64,000 nt of DNA, taken from Hirsutella rhossiliensis (Eukaryota; Ascomycota; Sordariomycetes; Hypocreales; Ophiocordycipitaceae). The position numbers and the translations under genes were made by a program. Shown in pieces: positions 32,312 through 43,913 of this stretch (positions are counted from its first letter, which is position 1; the number at the start of each line of letters is the position of its first letter). The DNA is taken from positions 2,604,001-2,668,000 of the forward strand of contig NW_025408671.1 in NCBI RefSeq assembly GCF_020360975.1, in the 5' to 3' direction. Under the pieces are notes generated by a model, which saw only the letters and a list, made by a program, of their open reading frames with translations, was not told the origin of the DNA and ran no database searches.

Positions 32312-33753
32312 ATGGCCCGCGCGAAGCAGCCCGCCATCAGGCGCGAGTCTTCGTCCGAGTACTTCAACAAGAGCACGGCATCGTGGGAGGACGCCAACGG
32401 CGTCGGCAAAGACGGGCGGGTGCTGGCCAATGGCGGCGCCAAGGGGCGGGCGGTCGAGGGGAGGGTCGTGGGCGAGCCGGCTGCCGGGCTGCTGCAGCTC
32501 GTCGTGTCGGTCGCGGGCATCTATGCGTCCTTGTGAGTCGGCTCTCGGCGCGTCTCTTATTCTTTCCCCTTCTGCTTCTGCTGTGCCACTTGTGGCTGAC
32601 GACGATGGCCGTCTGGATTAGCTTGACGTGGGCCTATCTGCAGGAGAAGCTGACGACGACGACATACGGCCCTGTCTCGGCGCCGGAGCGGTGGCACTTC
32701 CCCGTCTTCCTCAACACGGTGCAGTCGGTGCTCGCCGCGGCGGTCGGGTTCGTGTACCTGAGACTGTCGACGCCGCGCGGCGCGGCCGTGGCACCCGTGA
32801 TCCCGTCACGCCGCATCCTCGGCCCGCTGGCGCTCGTGGCCGTGACGAGCAGCTTGGCCAGCCCTTTTGGGTACGCGAGCCTGGCGCACATTGACTACAT
32901 CACCTTTCTGCTGGCCAAGAGCTGCAAGCTGCTGCCTGTCATGTTCCTCCACATCACCCTCTTCCGCAGGCGTTACCCGCTCTACAAATACCTCGTCGTC
33001 GCGGCCGTGACGGCCGGCGTCGCCGTCTTCACCCTGCACTCGGGCCGCAAGAAGCACAAGCCGTCGTCGTCGAGCGGCGACGGCGGATCCAACAGCTTTG
33101 CCTGGGGCTTGCTGCTGCTCTCCATCAACCTGCTCTTCGACGGCCTGACCAACAGCACGCAGGACTACATCTTCCAGACCTTTCGCCCTTACAGCGGCCC
33201 GCAGATGATGTGCGCCAACAACGTCATGAGCACCCTCGTCACGGGCTTCTACCTCGTCGCCAGCCCCTTCCTCGTCGCCACGGGCGTCGGCGACTGGCTC
33301 GGCATGGACGTGGCCGGCTCCGCGGGCGAGCTCGGCGGCGCCCTCGGCTTCATGGCCCGCTACCCTTCGGTCTGGAAGGACGTCCTCGGCTTCGCGGCGT
33401 GCGGCGCCGTCGGCCAGGTCTTTATCTGTACGTTTCATTCTCCTTGGCTACATCATGGACAGCGTAGCAGCCTCACTTTCGTGTTACTGACGCCTGGATG
33501 TGTGGGGCGCGCAGTCTACACCCTCTCCACCTTCTCCTCGGTCCTCCTCGTCACCGTCACCGTCACGCGCAAGATGTTCACCATGATCCTGTCCGTCGTC
33601 GCCTTTGGCCACCGCCTCTCCCGCATGCAGTGGCTCGGCGTAGCCCTCGTCTTTGGCGGCATTGGCGTCGAGGCCGCCATCGCCCGCCAGGAGAAGATGG
33701 CCAAGGACGCCGCCAAGCGCGCCGCCGCCCCGTCCTCCAAGAAGGAGTCCTGA
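32312..33753 (+). CDS. HUT1: HUT1-type ER UDP-galactose/UDP-sugar transporter
   Basis: Three exons (32312..32532, 32622..33427, 33515..33753; donors GTGAGT and GTACGT) give 421 residues. Family signatures are GIYASFLTWAYLQEKLTTTTYG across intron 1, FAxPFGYASLAHIDYITFLLAKSCKLLPVMF-type sequence in the middle (HIDYITFLLAKSCKLLPV), LLFDGLTNSTQDYIF, and VFIFYTLSTFSSVLLVTVTVTRKMFTM across intron 2. About eight to ten membrane spans fit the drug/metabolite transporter fold (SLC35B1/HUT1 group). HUT1 proteins exchange nucleotide sugars across the ER membrane and support ER protein folding. The protein ends SSKKES, a KKxx di-lysine ER retrieval signal, agreeing with ER residence. The ~70-residue N-terminus before the first span is longer than usual and disordered. 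Confidence 0.92.
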
Positions 33754-34782
33754 CCTCGCTCGGATTTTGGCTTTTTTTTTCCTCTCTCGTGATAGGTTCT
33801 TGCGAAAGGCCCCTGAGTGGTATCAAGTTGGAAGACGCCGTGGAGTAGGTTACGGGTGCTATATAGATGGATAGATGGACGGTGTTTTGCATCGCCTTTG
33901 TGACTTGGCGCATGGCGCATTCAGGATCCTCGATGGCTACAACGACACGGCATGTTAAGTCAGTGCAGGACGAGGCGCGCATCTCTCAAGAGATAGTTAG
34001 ACTCTGATTACTGCTAAGATTTCTTTGTCCTCTCGCTCGCCGTGATGGCTCGTGCGCATACACAGCCCGTCCACGGCTGCCGTTTATCAACCCAAACCAC
34101 TCCAAAGCCAGGGCCTCGCCCGGTATGCGCCCATAGCTTGGATGCACCAACTACCTCATCTCACGCAGCGGTCATCAAACGTATATAGCCTTCGCCGTTC
34201 CTTGTCCGTTCCTACTTATGTATCCGACTTGGCTGCTCCTTGCCAAGACCCATGAAAAATGCCCATAAGCCCAGATGAACATGACAACCGGAACTGACTC
34301 TCGTTCGTCTCAAATCATCACTAAAGCAGCGTGCGTTCGGTGAAATCGACAGCGCACGGCAATAAACGGCCTGTGGTACCGCCAGCGACCTCGTCAAATC
34401 GTCGGTCGCTTTTTTCTCAGAATCGAATTCAAGTGACATGCTCCATTGCGCGGTAATAGCGATGGGAGATCAAGAAGGGACAAGAAGATTACTGCATGCG
34501 AAATCATGTTCGTATTCCCTAATTTTCAACGTGTCCCGCGCATACGCGCACGGGTCCACGATCCGTATTGTGTGCAAAGGGGTATAAAAACTCCTGGTGT
34601 GCGCACGCGAGACGCCTGCAAATGCCATGCAAACAATTTCAAAAAGCATCGAGGGAGGGTTCTGAGGTGCGTTCCGAGTAGACTGTCGGCGGAGCCGTTC
34701 TCACCGAGAGCGCGAGATTGCACGTCGAATTGACCTGCCAAAGTGGCGAGGGTCGTAGATGGTTGTATTGCATTGTCGAGCC
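33754..34782. other. Convergent intergenic region with probable phosphatase 3' UTR
   Basis: 1.03 kb lie between the HUT1 stop and the phosphatase stop. On the minus strand, downstream of the phosphatase, three TCAT words cluster at 34252-34255, 34275-34278 and 34281-34284. A plus-strand GGTATAAAAAC at about 34579-34590 looks like a TATA box, but no gene follows it. Confidence 0.5.
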
Positions 34783-37161
34783 TCATATCATGTCGTCAAT
34801 TGAGCGAATGATCGGCGCCTCGCCCCGCATTGGTGGACTCCGTGGGTCGGCTACTTGAGGGGGCCGTCCGAAACTCGAAGGCCGTCCAAAGTATGAGAAA
34901 GGATCTCGAGGGAACATGACGTCCCTAGGAGAAAAGAGGCCCGCCGTAGGCGTCGCAGGCGACTCGACGAACCGCATCCCAGCAACACGGGTAAAGCCGT
35001 GAAGGGGGTTGTTGGTCATGGTTTCAGCTCGAGGTGACATGAGAGCCTCATCATCAGAACACGCTGATACCACAATCACCGTCCTCTCGAGGCTTTCGTC
35101 TCCTTCAGATCCCGTGTTCTCAGATTCGGCTCGATCCGGGCTCGATGAGTCAAGGCCAGAAAACAAGACAGGGGCTTGGTCCGCTTGACTTGTCGTACTT
35201 TCCTGTGGTGCGTCGGGCATGATCGAGCACGGTCCAAAGCTTGTCGCATCCCACTTTGGCCGCTGAGGCAGCTCATCTAGCTTCAAACTGGTGACTGGCT
35301 GAAGGGGCTTCTCCTGCACTTGATCCCTCCACGTACAGGTTAGCGGTGCTGAGGCCGGACCCGAGGACAGAATATTGGCCTCAGCCGTCAAGCCGCCCCG
35401 GGTGCGCTGCGGGCTGTGCTCCGAGCCGTCGTTGCCGGCGCGATCGCTCTCACCTGGTAGGGGAGCAGTTCGGGGCTCCTTGGACGCCATCTCGGCAGCG
35501 TCGACCGAGAGCGTGAGCCTGTGTTTGGTTGGGCTACGGCTCGTCCTCGGTCGATACGCAGACGTCGGCTGCAATCGCTTTTCGGTCAATTCCTTGTGAA
35601 AGTCCTGTAACGCGTACATGAGCTTCATATTCGGGCTGATCCAGCGACTTTTGGCTTGCGCCGCGTAGTAGGCATCATTGAGGCTCAGGTCGGGGTTTCG
35701 GTACAAGCCGTAGGCGATGATGAGACTCGCCGATCGACTGGCTCCTTGCTGACAATGAACGAGCACCTTCTTGCCCTCTCTTGTTCGGCTCTCGATTGTT
35801 TCACACAGACGCATCAGATCGGGCGCAATGTTCGTGTTGTGGTCCCACGGAATGTGGATGTATTCGGGGGCCCTAAAAGTGTGCGCTTTGGGAGTAGTGG
35901 GCGTCTCTGACGGCTTGTCGTCGAGCGGCGGGAACTCAAAGGCCGTCGCAAAGCTAGCCGTGGTGAGGCCTGTATCGGGTATGGGACTTTCTCCTGGAGG
36001 CGAGGTTTGCAGAGACTGACCAAGCCAAGCAAAGGCTTGTTGAGTTGACTGCACAACGTCAAACGGGTTCTTAACCTCGCGGGCCACGTTGATGACGACG
36101 TCGAATCGCGATGCCTCCTCCGCCGTCGGCTCCATATAGAGAAAGACATCGTCGCCATAGATAGCCACGGGGCCGTCCGAGTATCCTGGCGACTTCTGAT
36201 CCTCGTTGTTGACGCTGCCGTCGTGGGGCTCGTGGTCGGCTCGATGGGCGAGCTGGGTCTTGATCGGCGACTCGGTCTCGGACACGACCGTATCCATTTC
36301 AACATCCTCGGCGGGCTTCATAGGGCGCAGAACCTTCGATAAGCCTGATTCATTGCGTTCTAGCACTTTGGGAAACATCATTCCGCCCGGTGGCCCGAAG
36401 GTGGAGGATTTGAGGCCTGCAAGCATGTGGGGCGAAGACGTCGAGTGCTTGAGGGCTCGGCGATGTAGAATTGGAGGCATTGCTGGAGATGCCGGCATCT
36501 CCGTTGATGTCTTGGTCATCAGATCCGAAGTGCTTGTCTTGAGGCTGAGCTGACTCGGCTTCCGCTTCATGGTCGGAATCTTGGGCTTGATAAAGGTGAA
36601 TGAAGGAGAGGACGGCTCGGTAGCCAAGGTCCTCGAGGCAACCGTCAGAGACGCAGGGGGTTGGATAGACAAGCCCTTCATATTGCGAGGCCGACGAGGG
36701 GCGGGCGACGTCATGGGACGCTCCAACGTGCTTGCCTCAGGAATGCTGAGCATGGTGCCATGGGGAACATGACATCCGAAGGTGGTAGACGGATAGTTAC
36801 CCAGTGGTATTAAATTAATGGGAGAATCGGGGGATGACGAGGGCGATGGGTCGGATAGCGGCGACGAGTCCGTGGTCGAGAGCGTCGTGGTGGGTGAGGA
36901 GTCTGTCGATTCCGACATTTGTGTTGACGTGCTGTCGTGATGCTTGTGGGCTGCCTCCGACGGCATCGCATTCAGGCCGAGGCCTGGCTGTGCTGGCGGA
37001 TCCAGGGCGGCAGGCGCCTTGGGCTCCATCCCGGCCAGCCTGCTAGGGTCGACAAGTGTAACGGTTTCGCGGTCGGCCATGGTCTCTGCGTCGAGATCAA
37101 AGACTGACATGAATGATGGTATTTGGTCCTCGTATATCCGACGGGCCGCGGCCGACGGCAT
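34783..37161 (-). CDS. Dual-specificity MAP kinase phosphatase, Msg5/Pmp1 type
   Basis: A single visible exon of 792 residues from ATG at 37161 (MPSAAARRIYEDQIPSF). The phosphatase domain covers about residues 330-522: VAIYGDDVFLYMEPTAEEAS, DVVINVAREVKNPF, YIHIPWDHNTNIAPDLMRLC (general acid D near 440), VLVHCQQGASRSASLIIAY with nucleophile C470 and R476, and the closing KSRWISPNMKLMYALQDFH. About 75 extra residues are inserted between the NVAREV and IHIPWDH parts, as in Msg5. The ~330-residue N-terminus is disordered and Ser/Pro-rich, a normal place for MAPK docking and phosphorylation. In yeasts these enzymes switch off pheromone and cell-wall-integrity MAP kinases. The frame stays open for about 50 codons upstream of the chosen ATG back to a TGA, so a further 5' exon is possible. 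Confidence 0.88.
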   Translation of the reverse strand: MPSAAARRIYEDQIPSFMSVFDLDAETMADRETVTLVDPSRLAGMEPKAPAALDPPAQPGLGLNAMPSEAAHKHHDSTSTQMSESTDSSPTTTLSTTDSSPLSDPSPSSSPDSPINLIPLGNYPSTTFGCHVPHGTMLSIPEASTLERPMTSPAPRRPRNMKGLSIQPPASLTVASRTLATEPSSPSFTFIKPKIPTMKRKPSQLSLKTSTSDLMTKTSTEMPASPAMPPILHRRALKHSTSSPHMLAGLKSSTFGPPGGMMFPKVLERNESGLSKVLRPMKPAEDVEMDTVVSETESPIKTQLAHRADHEPHDGSVNNEDQKSPGYSDGPVAIYGDDVFLYMEPTAEEASRFDVVINVAREVKNPFDVVQSTQQAFAWLGQSLQTSPPGESPIPDTGLTTASFATAFEFPPLDDKPSETPTTPKAHTFRAPEYIHIPWDHNTNIAPDLMRLCETIESRTREGKKVLVHCQQGASRSASLIIAYGLYRNPDLSLNDAYYAAQAKSRWISPNMKLMYALQDFHKELTEKRLQPTSAYRPRTSRSPTKHRLTLSVDAAEMASKEPRTAPLPGESDRAGNDGSEHSPQRTRGGLTAEANILSSGPASAPLTCTWRDQVQEKPLQPVTSLKLDELPQRPKWDATSFGPCSIMPDAPQESTTSQADQAPVLFSGLDSSSPDRAESENTGSEGDESLERTVIVVSACSDDEALMSPRAETMTNNPLHGFTRVAGMRFVESPATPTAGLFSPRDVMFPRDPFSYFGRPSSFGRPPQVADPRSPPMRGEAPIIRSIDDMI

Positions 37162-40100
37162 GATTCCGTGATATCGCGTCGCTTCGTCGCCGTGTTCCTT
37201 GTCTGCGACGACGTCTGTGGCCTTCTCCGGAATGACCCGGCTCTTCCGTCCGCTCGACAACGCGCGGCCAGTACTAGAGAAGGCCCTGGAGAAGGAAAAT
37301 ATTCACCTCGCTGGAGGAACACAAGTAGACGATGGTAAGGACTGGACGGGGCGGTCTGAAAGGAGCGATTTCGCGAAGCACGGTGCGATCGGGGTCGACT
37401 TGGAGAGGACAGCGCTGCTGAATCCGGTCAATCGACGTTTGAGAGAAAGGTCCGAGGCTGAAGAGGAAATAAGCAGTGCCGTGGGCCCCTTCCACCAGGC
37501 AAGAAAAGAGGCGACCGAGGGGATGGCCGAGAGCGCCGCAGCTGGACAACGCCGGTGCAAATAACCCACGAGGGCGGAAAGGTCGGGACCAGTGATCGTC
37601 AGGCACGAAGGGGGGGACGAGCCGTGTCTTCGTCGGCTCTTTGTCGTCGTCGAACCAGGCCAGTCGAGCTGGAAAGGGAGAGGTGGGAAGAAGGAATGAG
37701 CGCGGAAGTCGAAGGTGAGACAAGAGGCTCGATCGGCGCTTAAAGGGCCGTGTGCGGAAGGGGGAAAAGAAGCCGTCTAGAGCAGGAAAAAAGACATGGC
37801 CCTGTCACTGCCTGTGCTGTCCGTTGGAGGTTTTGGTCGTCGACGACCGGGGCGGCGACGGAGGCGAAGGCGGCCGGAGGAGGGAGATGGAGAGAGAGCG
37901 TGGGAGGGAGGGAGGGATGGAAGGATGGCTTGGATAAAGCGAGAGTGTGCGAATGGGCGAATGGACGGGACGGAATCGGAGGAGTCGACAGCAGCGGCGG
38001 CCAGGGCTTGGCCTGAAAAGTACATGGAGCAAGGTACCGCCCACCGAACTGTACGACGGTTGTGGTGGTCCAGTCAGTCCCAGTTTGGGGGGGAGGCACC
38101 GAGGGGAGGCGCGGCGCGGGTACATTATGGCAACAAAGCACGCACTGTACGGTTAGTGGCTGACTGGTTGGAGGGGAGTGGCGCATGAAATGGAGGCCAA
38201 GCGGTGCAGTGGACGGCGGCTTGCATGCTGGTGGCGGGCTTAGGTAGGTACTCGAAACCTAAGAACCTTAGCCAAGGCACTTTGTTTGGCAAACGACGGA
38301 CCCGGCACAGTGTGTGGGAGCCCGCCCGAGCAGGTTCCCGCCGTTGAGTAAGGCGGGCACAAGTTTCCCCCTCGCACGAAGTGGACGGCGGCCACCTGGC
38401 CTGCAAAGAGCTACCTCTATTTGCCGCCACGGACGAAGGCTCCAGAGTATGCAGAGGGCCTTCTCTCTGTCGGTGCTGAACATAGCCTGCTCTGAAAGAG
38501 CGGGAATGAGGCACACAAGGCTGCCTAGGCATGTACAGTGCGGTCTGGGCACTGTAAACCCAGGCACGAAGTAGACTTCTGGTAGACCAGGCGAATTCCA
38601 AAACAGGGCACATGACTTTTCCGCCCACGAAGCCAGACACTCACTGTATTATCAACCGTGGCACGTGCCCGTTTACCATGGCAGTACGGGGGGGGCAAGT
38701 ACAGTGCATCCATCCCAACTGGCTCATTGTTGAGAGGACAAGTCTGCTTCCATTTCAAGCCCTCAGGGGTAAGGCGCAGCGTCGTGCAGTGGCAAGAAAG
38801 AAGCTTGGAGGGTCAGATACCTAAAAATAGCTAGGCGCAGCATGCCAGACGGCAGCGTCTGACCAATCACACAGATGTGTCCAAATTTAGGTACATTTTC
38901 GGCAGGGATTCTCGCAGCTCGTGCAGAGCTAAAACCCGAGGGCACATTCATGCCCCGGGTCCAGCGCAGAGTACCTCGCCTCGTGCTGTGGGCTCTGCCC
39001 TAGCAAAGGTACACAGTTTGTGGTCAAGTACCTCGCTGTACAGTAGGATTCTCGACTTGTTGCTATTCAGTATTCGGTACAGTAGGTACATAGCTAATAA
39101 GACCTGCCGGGGATCATCGTTGGGTCGGCAGCTGCTGTTTCGCGTTGGCTTCGCGCGCTCGCCCGTATCACAGATGCACTTGCATGTGCCAATCAGGTGA
39201 TAGGACTGTATGAGGATGCACTTTCCGTCCGTTGCGAGGTGGTGGCAAGCCGAGTCGAAAGCTGCCTTGCCGCTGCAGCAGCGTCTTTCAATCCTCTAGG
39301 GAGAAACACGAACCGCGCATATTCTATGAGTCAACGAGGTGTCGTGTGAGGCATTCTGAGCGGTTTGAAGCTTTGCGCGTGACGAGAATCCGCAAGGTGG
39401 GGAAACTGTCCATGAAACGGAGACTGCCGATGGACCATGCCACCTTGCGCTCTGCACTGTGTTGAGCGCCTCGGGACAGCAACGATGGTTCGGGGTGATG
39501 CGTCGTCACCAGGCTTGCTACTATTATTAAGCTCATACAGCAGGACAATAGCGTCTCCCGCACAACTCTATTCCTCTCCTCTATCCGAGCACCGCCACCC
39601 TCCACATTCTTTCGCCCTTTGCCTTTGGATTCCTTCTGCATCCGAGTTTCATGAAGAGTCAATGTCTGGTCCTTCAAGAGACATGGGCTCTGATTTCACG
39701 ATTGCAGCCAACGGTTCACGGCCATCCGCACTCGCCGACCAAGCGTTCACGTATCAGACGGGTAGATCAGGTGCAGGGTTAGGTGTGCCGTGGCCAAGGC
39801 TTCCTCGCTCTGTTGAAATCAAGAGTTCAAACGCCACAGGCGTGTGCCTCGTCTCGAGCGGTCAATCCTCCTCTCCGCCCAAGCGTGGAAGCCTTCCTTC
39901 GGGTTGGAAGGGGTCCTCTCCCTAGAGGTGAGCTTGTTTTGATGCGCGCGGCTTAGCGCTCCTCCCTCTGTGGACCGCCGAGGCCATACCCGCTATAGGG
40001 GTACAGCTCTATTCATAGTGGCTGGCCCTTTGATGGACGCAACAATACGCCCGGCCGATGATCCGAGGATAGAGACGCAGCGCGGACGAAACCAAGGTAA

Positions 40101-43100
40101 GGAAAGCGACAAATATTGGCGTCAAGTCCGGGTCTGGCGTCGATCACGCTGTCCACACATGAGCAACGTGGGCCCAGTTGGCAAGCAAGCAAGCTCCGCT
40201 GTCCCTGTTGTGGACGTTGAACTTGCCGTGCCACTTGCAACGCAGGACCGGGCAATAAAAAGGGCGCTTTACGCGGGCGCTTCTGCGCGTCACAAGGGCT
40301 CATCACAATCTCATCTGCCCGCCCCTCCCGAACAAGGGTTGGGAGCCATGAGCGATGCCAACTTGGTACTGGAATGGACTGTGCTCGCTAGGGGTCCTCC
40401 TGGGCCCCAGCAACGAGTGGCATTTATTCCCCTCGAGCGTTGTTAGTGGCAGCATGAAACGCACCCCAGATGGAGCCTGGTATTGTCGTTGACCAACGGA
40501 CCAGCGGACGCAGCCGCGGGCGGCTCGGAACCTTGCTATCCCCAGCAGGGCAAATATACCGAGGCCTGCGATAGTACGACATGGTCTGAAGCGGGGAACC
40601 CCTGGCTGATGTCATTTCTCGCAACGTGAAACGGCTCCAATCTCCTCATATCATCGTGGAAACATGGTCCAGGTGGGCTTGCTGGTGAGCGCAAACCGTT
40701 GGTGGCCCCATCATACCTACTCCACGGATGCCGCAGGTGGCAGCGGTTCGGAAGGAAAAGAGGTCAAGCACTCTCGATACTCGCGGCAGGGCAGAGCCGT
40801 TCAATAGCCGGGCTGAGTGTCGAGTTCGAGCTGCACTCCTCCACTCGGCCACGTTCTTCCTTCACCCTTGGCCCGAATGCTCGCTCGAGTGCCTAGGGAT
40901 CGTCCCGCAAGCGTTTCTGACCAGGCACGACTTCCGGCCCGCAGCGAGCGTGTCACCGAGGACGGACCTATTGGTTCAGCGAAACCACGGGTGCTGCGAC
41001 AACTGTTTGCGGCTATTCGTGATGGGTCTTGCGTGGCGGAGGATCGCACACAAGGTGAAAGCGGCTGGTGAGACTCAAGGCCAGACGAAGAGACACAGGT
41101 CCCCGCCGGCACTGGGCTATGATGCTACCCTGGACATTAGACTCGGGCGTCGTTGATCCGCCCCGGACGGAGCTGGCCAGGATAACTTGGGGCTTCAACA
41201 GGTCCCGCCTCTACACGAGCTGTCCAGCAACCCTTCTCTGCCACTAATCGCCGCCATCGCCGTGGATGGGCTCTTGAACAGTCGATCCGTCTGCCTTGTA
41301 GCCTGCGGGCCCGCGGATATGCAGCCCAGGCTCGAGGCGGATATGCAGCCCAGGCTGGAGACGAGATGCGGAAAAAAGGGGCGTCTTGAGATCGTGATTG
41401 CATCTCCTGCTGCTACCTACCAAGCTCGCGGACCCGGGACGGCTCTGAAGGCCGGCGTGTTTCGGTTGGGTGCGTCCTGCATCTGCATCCATCCAACCTC
41501 ACTGCCCGTACCTTGCATTCCAGTTCGCAACAACCACCTTACTGCACATCTACACGTAACGTGCATTGTGTAATTTACGGGGACAAAACGAAGCCCTCCT
41601 GGTGCTTGCTTCCTTTTGTCAGGAAGACACCAGGCGGTGGCTGAGACGGAAACAATCGAGCCCTGCCAAAAGAAAGGGGCGAATCGACCCCACGAGATTC
41701 GCACATGCGCAGAAGATGAAGCTCCTCCAGTCCGTGAGGCAGGCAATATCCGGGGACGCCATCATTATCGCGATACACACTCATTCATCAAGAAGCACGA
41801 GCCGCACACATGCCAATCAACGTGCTGGCCTTCGGCACCTGTCCTGGGACTGCATTTCAGCTCTGCACGTACGAATACGTGTACGCATGGTAACGGTTCA
41901 ATGGCTCGAAGAAGGAAAAACAAAAAAGAAGATGATTGTCGTGGCTCCGCGTCGCCACGGGCGCCTGCCTGAGCGCTCCCTCTCACTCTGCCTGCTCGGG
42001 GACGGCCTAGACGCGCGATGCCGCCGCGCATTTGTTGGCCCTCACACCAACAGCAAGACACGCCGCATACGGTTAGTTGTGTTTCCAAAGCACGCTTGTG
42101 CATGTGTATGTGTCTCCTCCTGGATGAATCAGCCGTGCGTGCGCCTTGCTGCAAATTATCAACCGCGACAACCTTGCTGCCGGTCCGCCATAATCAAAGC
42201 AGCAACAGCAACAGCCGGGGCCAATGCCTCGGATTAATGAAGAAGAGGGATGGGGCAACAGCTCAATCTCGAGCCCACCAGCCGAGGGCCCGTACCCGGG
42301 CACGCGCTTCGCGAAGCTCAGGCTGCTTGCACAGCGGCTGGGGTTGGCGGCTTCGAGCTCCATCGCCATGTCTCGCCTCCTTGTACGGGATACAGGCAGG
42401 GCCATGACGACAGCCAGGCCGGAGTTGCAGTACAGTACATCGAGGCGCGAGTATCAATGAGCCATGCCGCCGGGCGCTCCCTCGTCAGCTGGCCCTTTTC
42501 CTCCTGTCGGAAACGACACAGATGCAGCGCCGGCTCATTCATTGGCTTCTCCACCGCTGCCGTGCAGCCGCCAGGGGCTCTGATCCGCTCTCGTGCGCGA
42601 CTAGCTTACGTCTGTATGCACATGCTGATGATGACGGGTTTGATGAGCTGGTCGGGGCCGGGGGCGGGGGCGGGAACCTCGACGCTCCCAACCGGTTGAA
42701 CGAAGCCGTTGCGCGCATGGAGAGAAGCGAGCGAGGATGAGGCGTGAGAGAGAGAGACTGCATGCGCATGCGCGCGTGCATGCGTGCACATACATACTCC
42801 GTACATGCAATGCGAACCAAAGGTAATTAATTACCTACTCGAGCCCCCGTGTGAGTGTGTGTGATGGATCCGCGACTGTCGTTTTTTTGTGTCTCTGATG
42901 AACAGCCTCGTCCACGGCGGACCATTGTTACCACACCACACCACACTCGAGACTCGTGGCGGCGACTGAGACTCGTGTCGCCGCGGTTCTGTGCATGCGC
43001 GTGCCGCCTCTCTTCGTCCCTCGTGGGCGGCCTGCCAGGGGGGTTTGTGCGGCTGGGCCGGGGGGGCCCTTGTGGTCGTTGGCTTGCCCACCATCACTCG

Positions 43101-43733
43101 CATCATGGCATGCACTCGCTAACCCCCCATAGCGGCTGCGGCACCGTCTTTTGCTGAGAGAGAGGGAAAGGGAAAAAGAAAAAGAGAGCCGTGTCTCCTT
43201 TCGCAAGGGCCCCTCGCCCGCGGGCGCCTCCAAATGAGTACCTTTGACTCCATGTTTTTTGCGCCAATGACCTGTATTTATTGTTATCTGCTAATCTGTT
43301 ATGCCTGTGCCGTCAAACCATCTCGCCTACCTACCCTGCCTGATATGTAGAGCTCTGTCTCGTCCTTCTCTCCTCATCCTCCCCTTCCCCCCTCAAAAGG
43401 CTCCAGGGCCAAGATCGTGGGCCTTTGCTCGACCTGTCTGCGCCCATAGTTGCCTCCCGCGGGTCCTCGTTCCTCCCCGGCCTCGCTTCTGGTCGACGAG
43501 CTCTGCTGGACAAATCGGCCCGGAAGTTTGCCTGCCTGTCGCTCATTCGTCCGTGTCTCGCCGCGATAGCACTCGTTCCAGGGACCTGCCTGTGCCCCCC
43601 CCCTTCCCGTATCTCTTTATTTTCCCTCCCCTCCCGCAGCTCCATCACATCTCGCAGAAGACCCTTGGACGTTGCCGAGGCCCATCGACAACTGCTTCGG
43701 TGCAAGAGGAAGCCGCCGACTGAGTCGCATCGC
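37162..43733. other. 6.6-kb gene-poor region
   Basis: No frame here has a recognisable domain, good splice sites or consistent coding character, despite several open frames above 100 codons. The first ~600 bp are probably the phosphatase leader and promoter. The last ~450 bp (pyrimidine-rich from about 43300) are the leader of the gene starting at 43914. In between are TAGGTAGGTA (38241-38250), a 24-bp unit tandemly duplicated near 41317-41365, TACTCCGTA at 42795-42803 and an alternating purine-pyrimidine run at 42759-42797. The region could hold non-coding RNAs, long regulatory sequence or unrecognised fast-evolving genes. Confidence 0.5.
42759..42797. repeat. 39-bp perfect alternating purine-pyrimidine run
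   Basis: Every step alternates purine and pyrimidine (TGCATGCGCATGCGCGCGTG and onward), mixing CG, CA and TA dinucleotides. Such runs can adopt the Z-DNA form under supercoiling. This is a sequence property only. Confidence 0.85.
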
Positions 43734-43853
43734 ATGACGACAGCCGAGCAGCAGCACCTCTCTCACGTGAGCGCATTGAGCGCTGCAGACAGCAGTGCGA
43801 CCCAACCCCGGCCCCTTGTCCCTGACGGTGCATTGGGACGCGAGGCGCATTGA
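43734..43853 (+). promoter_or_regulatory. Upstream ORF in leader of the Ser-rich protein gene
   Basis: A 39-codon frame (MTTAEQQHLSHVSAL... ending TGA at 43851-43853) lies in the probable leader and closes 60 bases before the main ATG at 43914. If the leader is transcribed from the pyrimidine-rich region near 43300-43600, this uORF would be read first and could reduce translation of the main frame. Confidence 0.4.
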
Positions 43854-43913
43854 ATAATCAGGCCCCAAAAACAAAACGCCGGTTTTTAGCGGTTCGATTG
43901 AGATGCTGCCGCA

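Noticed and set aside
34579..34590. TATA-like GGTATAAAAAC on the plus strand
   Set aside because: No plausible plus-strand gene follows. It is probably inside the phosphatase 3' region.
39437..39925. Plus-strand frame including MSGPSRDMGSDFTIAANG from about 39661
   Set aside because: The internal ATG is preceded by a pyrimidine-rich stretch, but the translation has no family features. Too weak to call a gene.
41566..42237. Plus-strand frame of about 220 codons in the gene desert
   Set aside because: No domain, low-complexity Arg/Ser/Cys-rich translation and other overlapping open frames of similar length. No start context or splice support.
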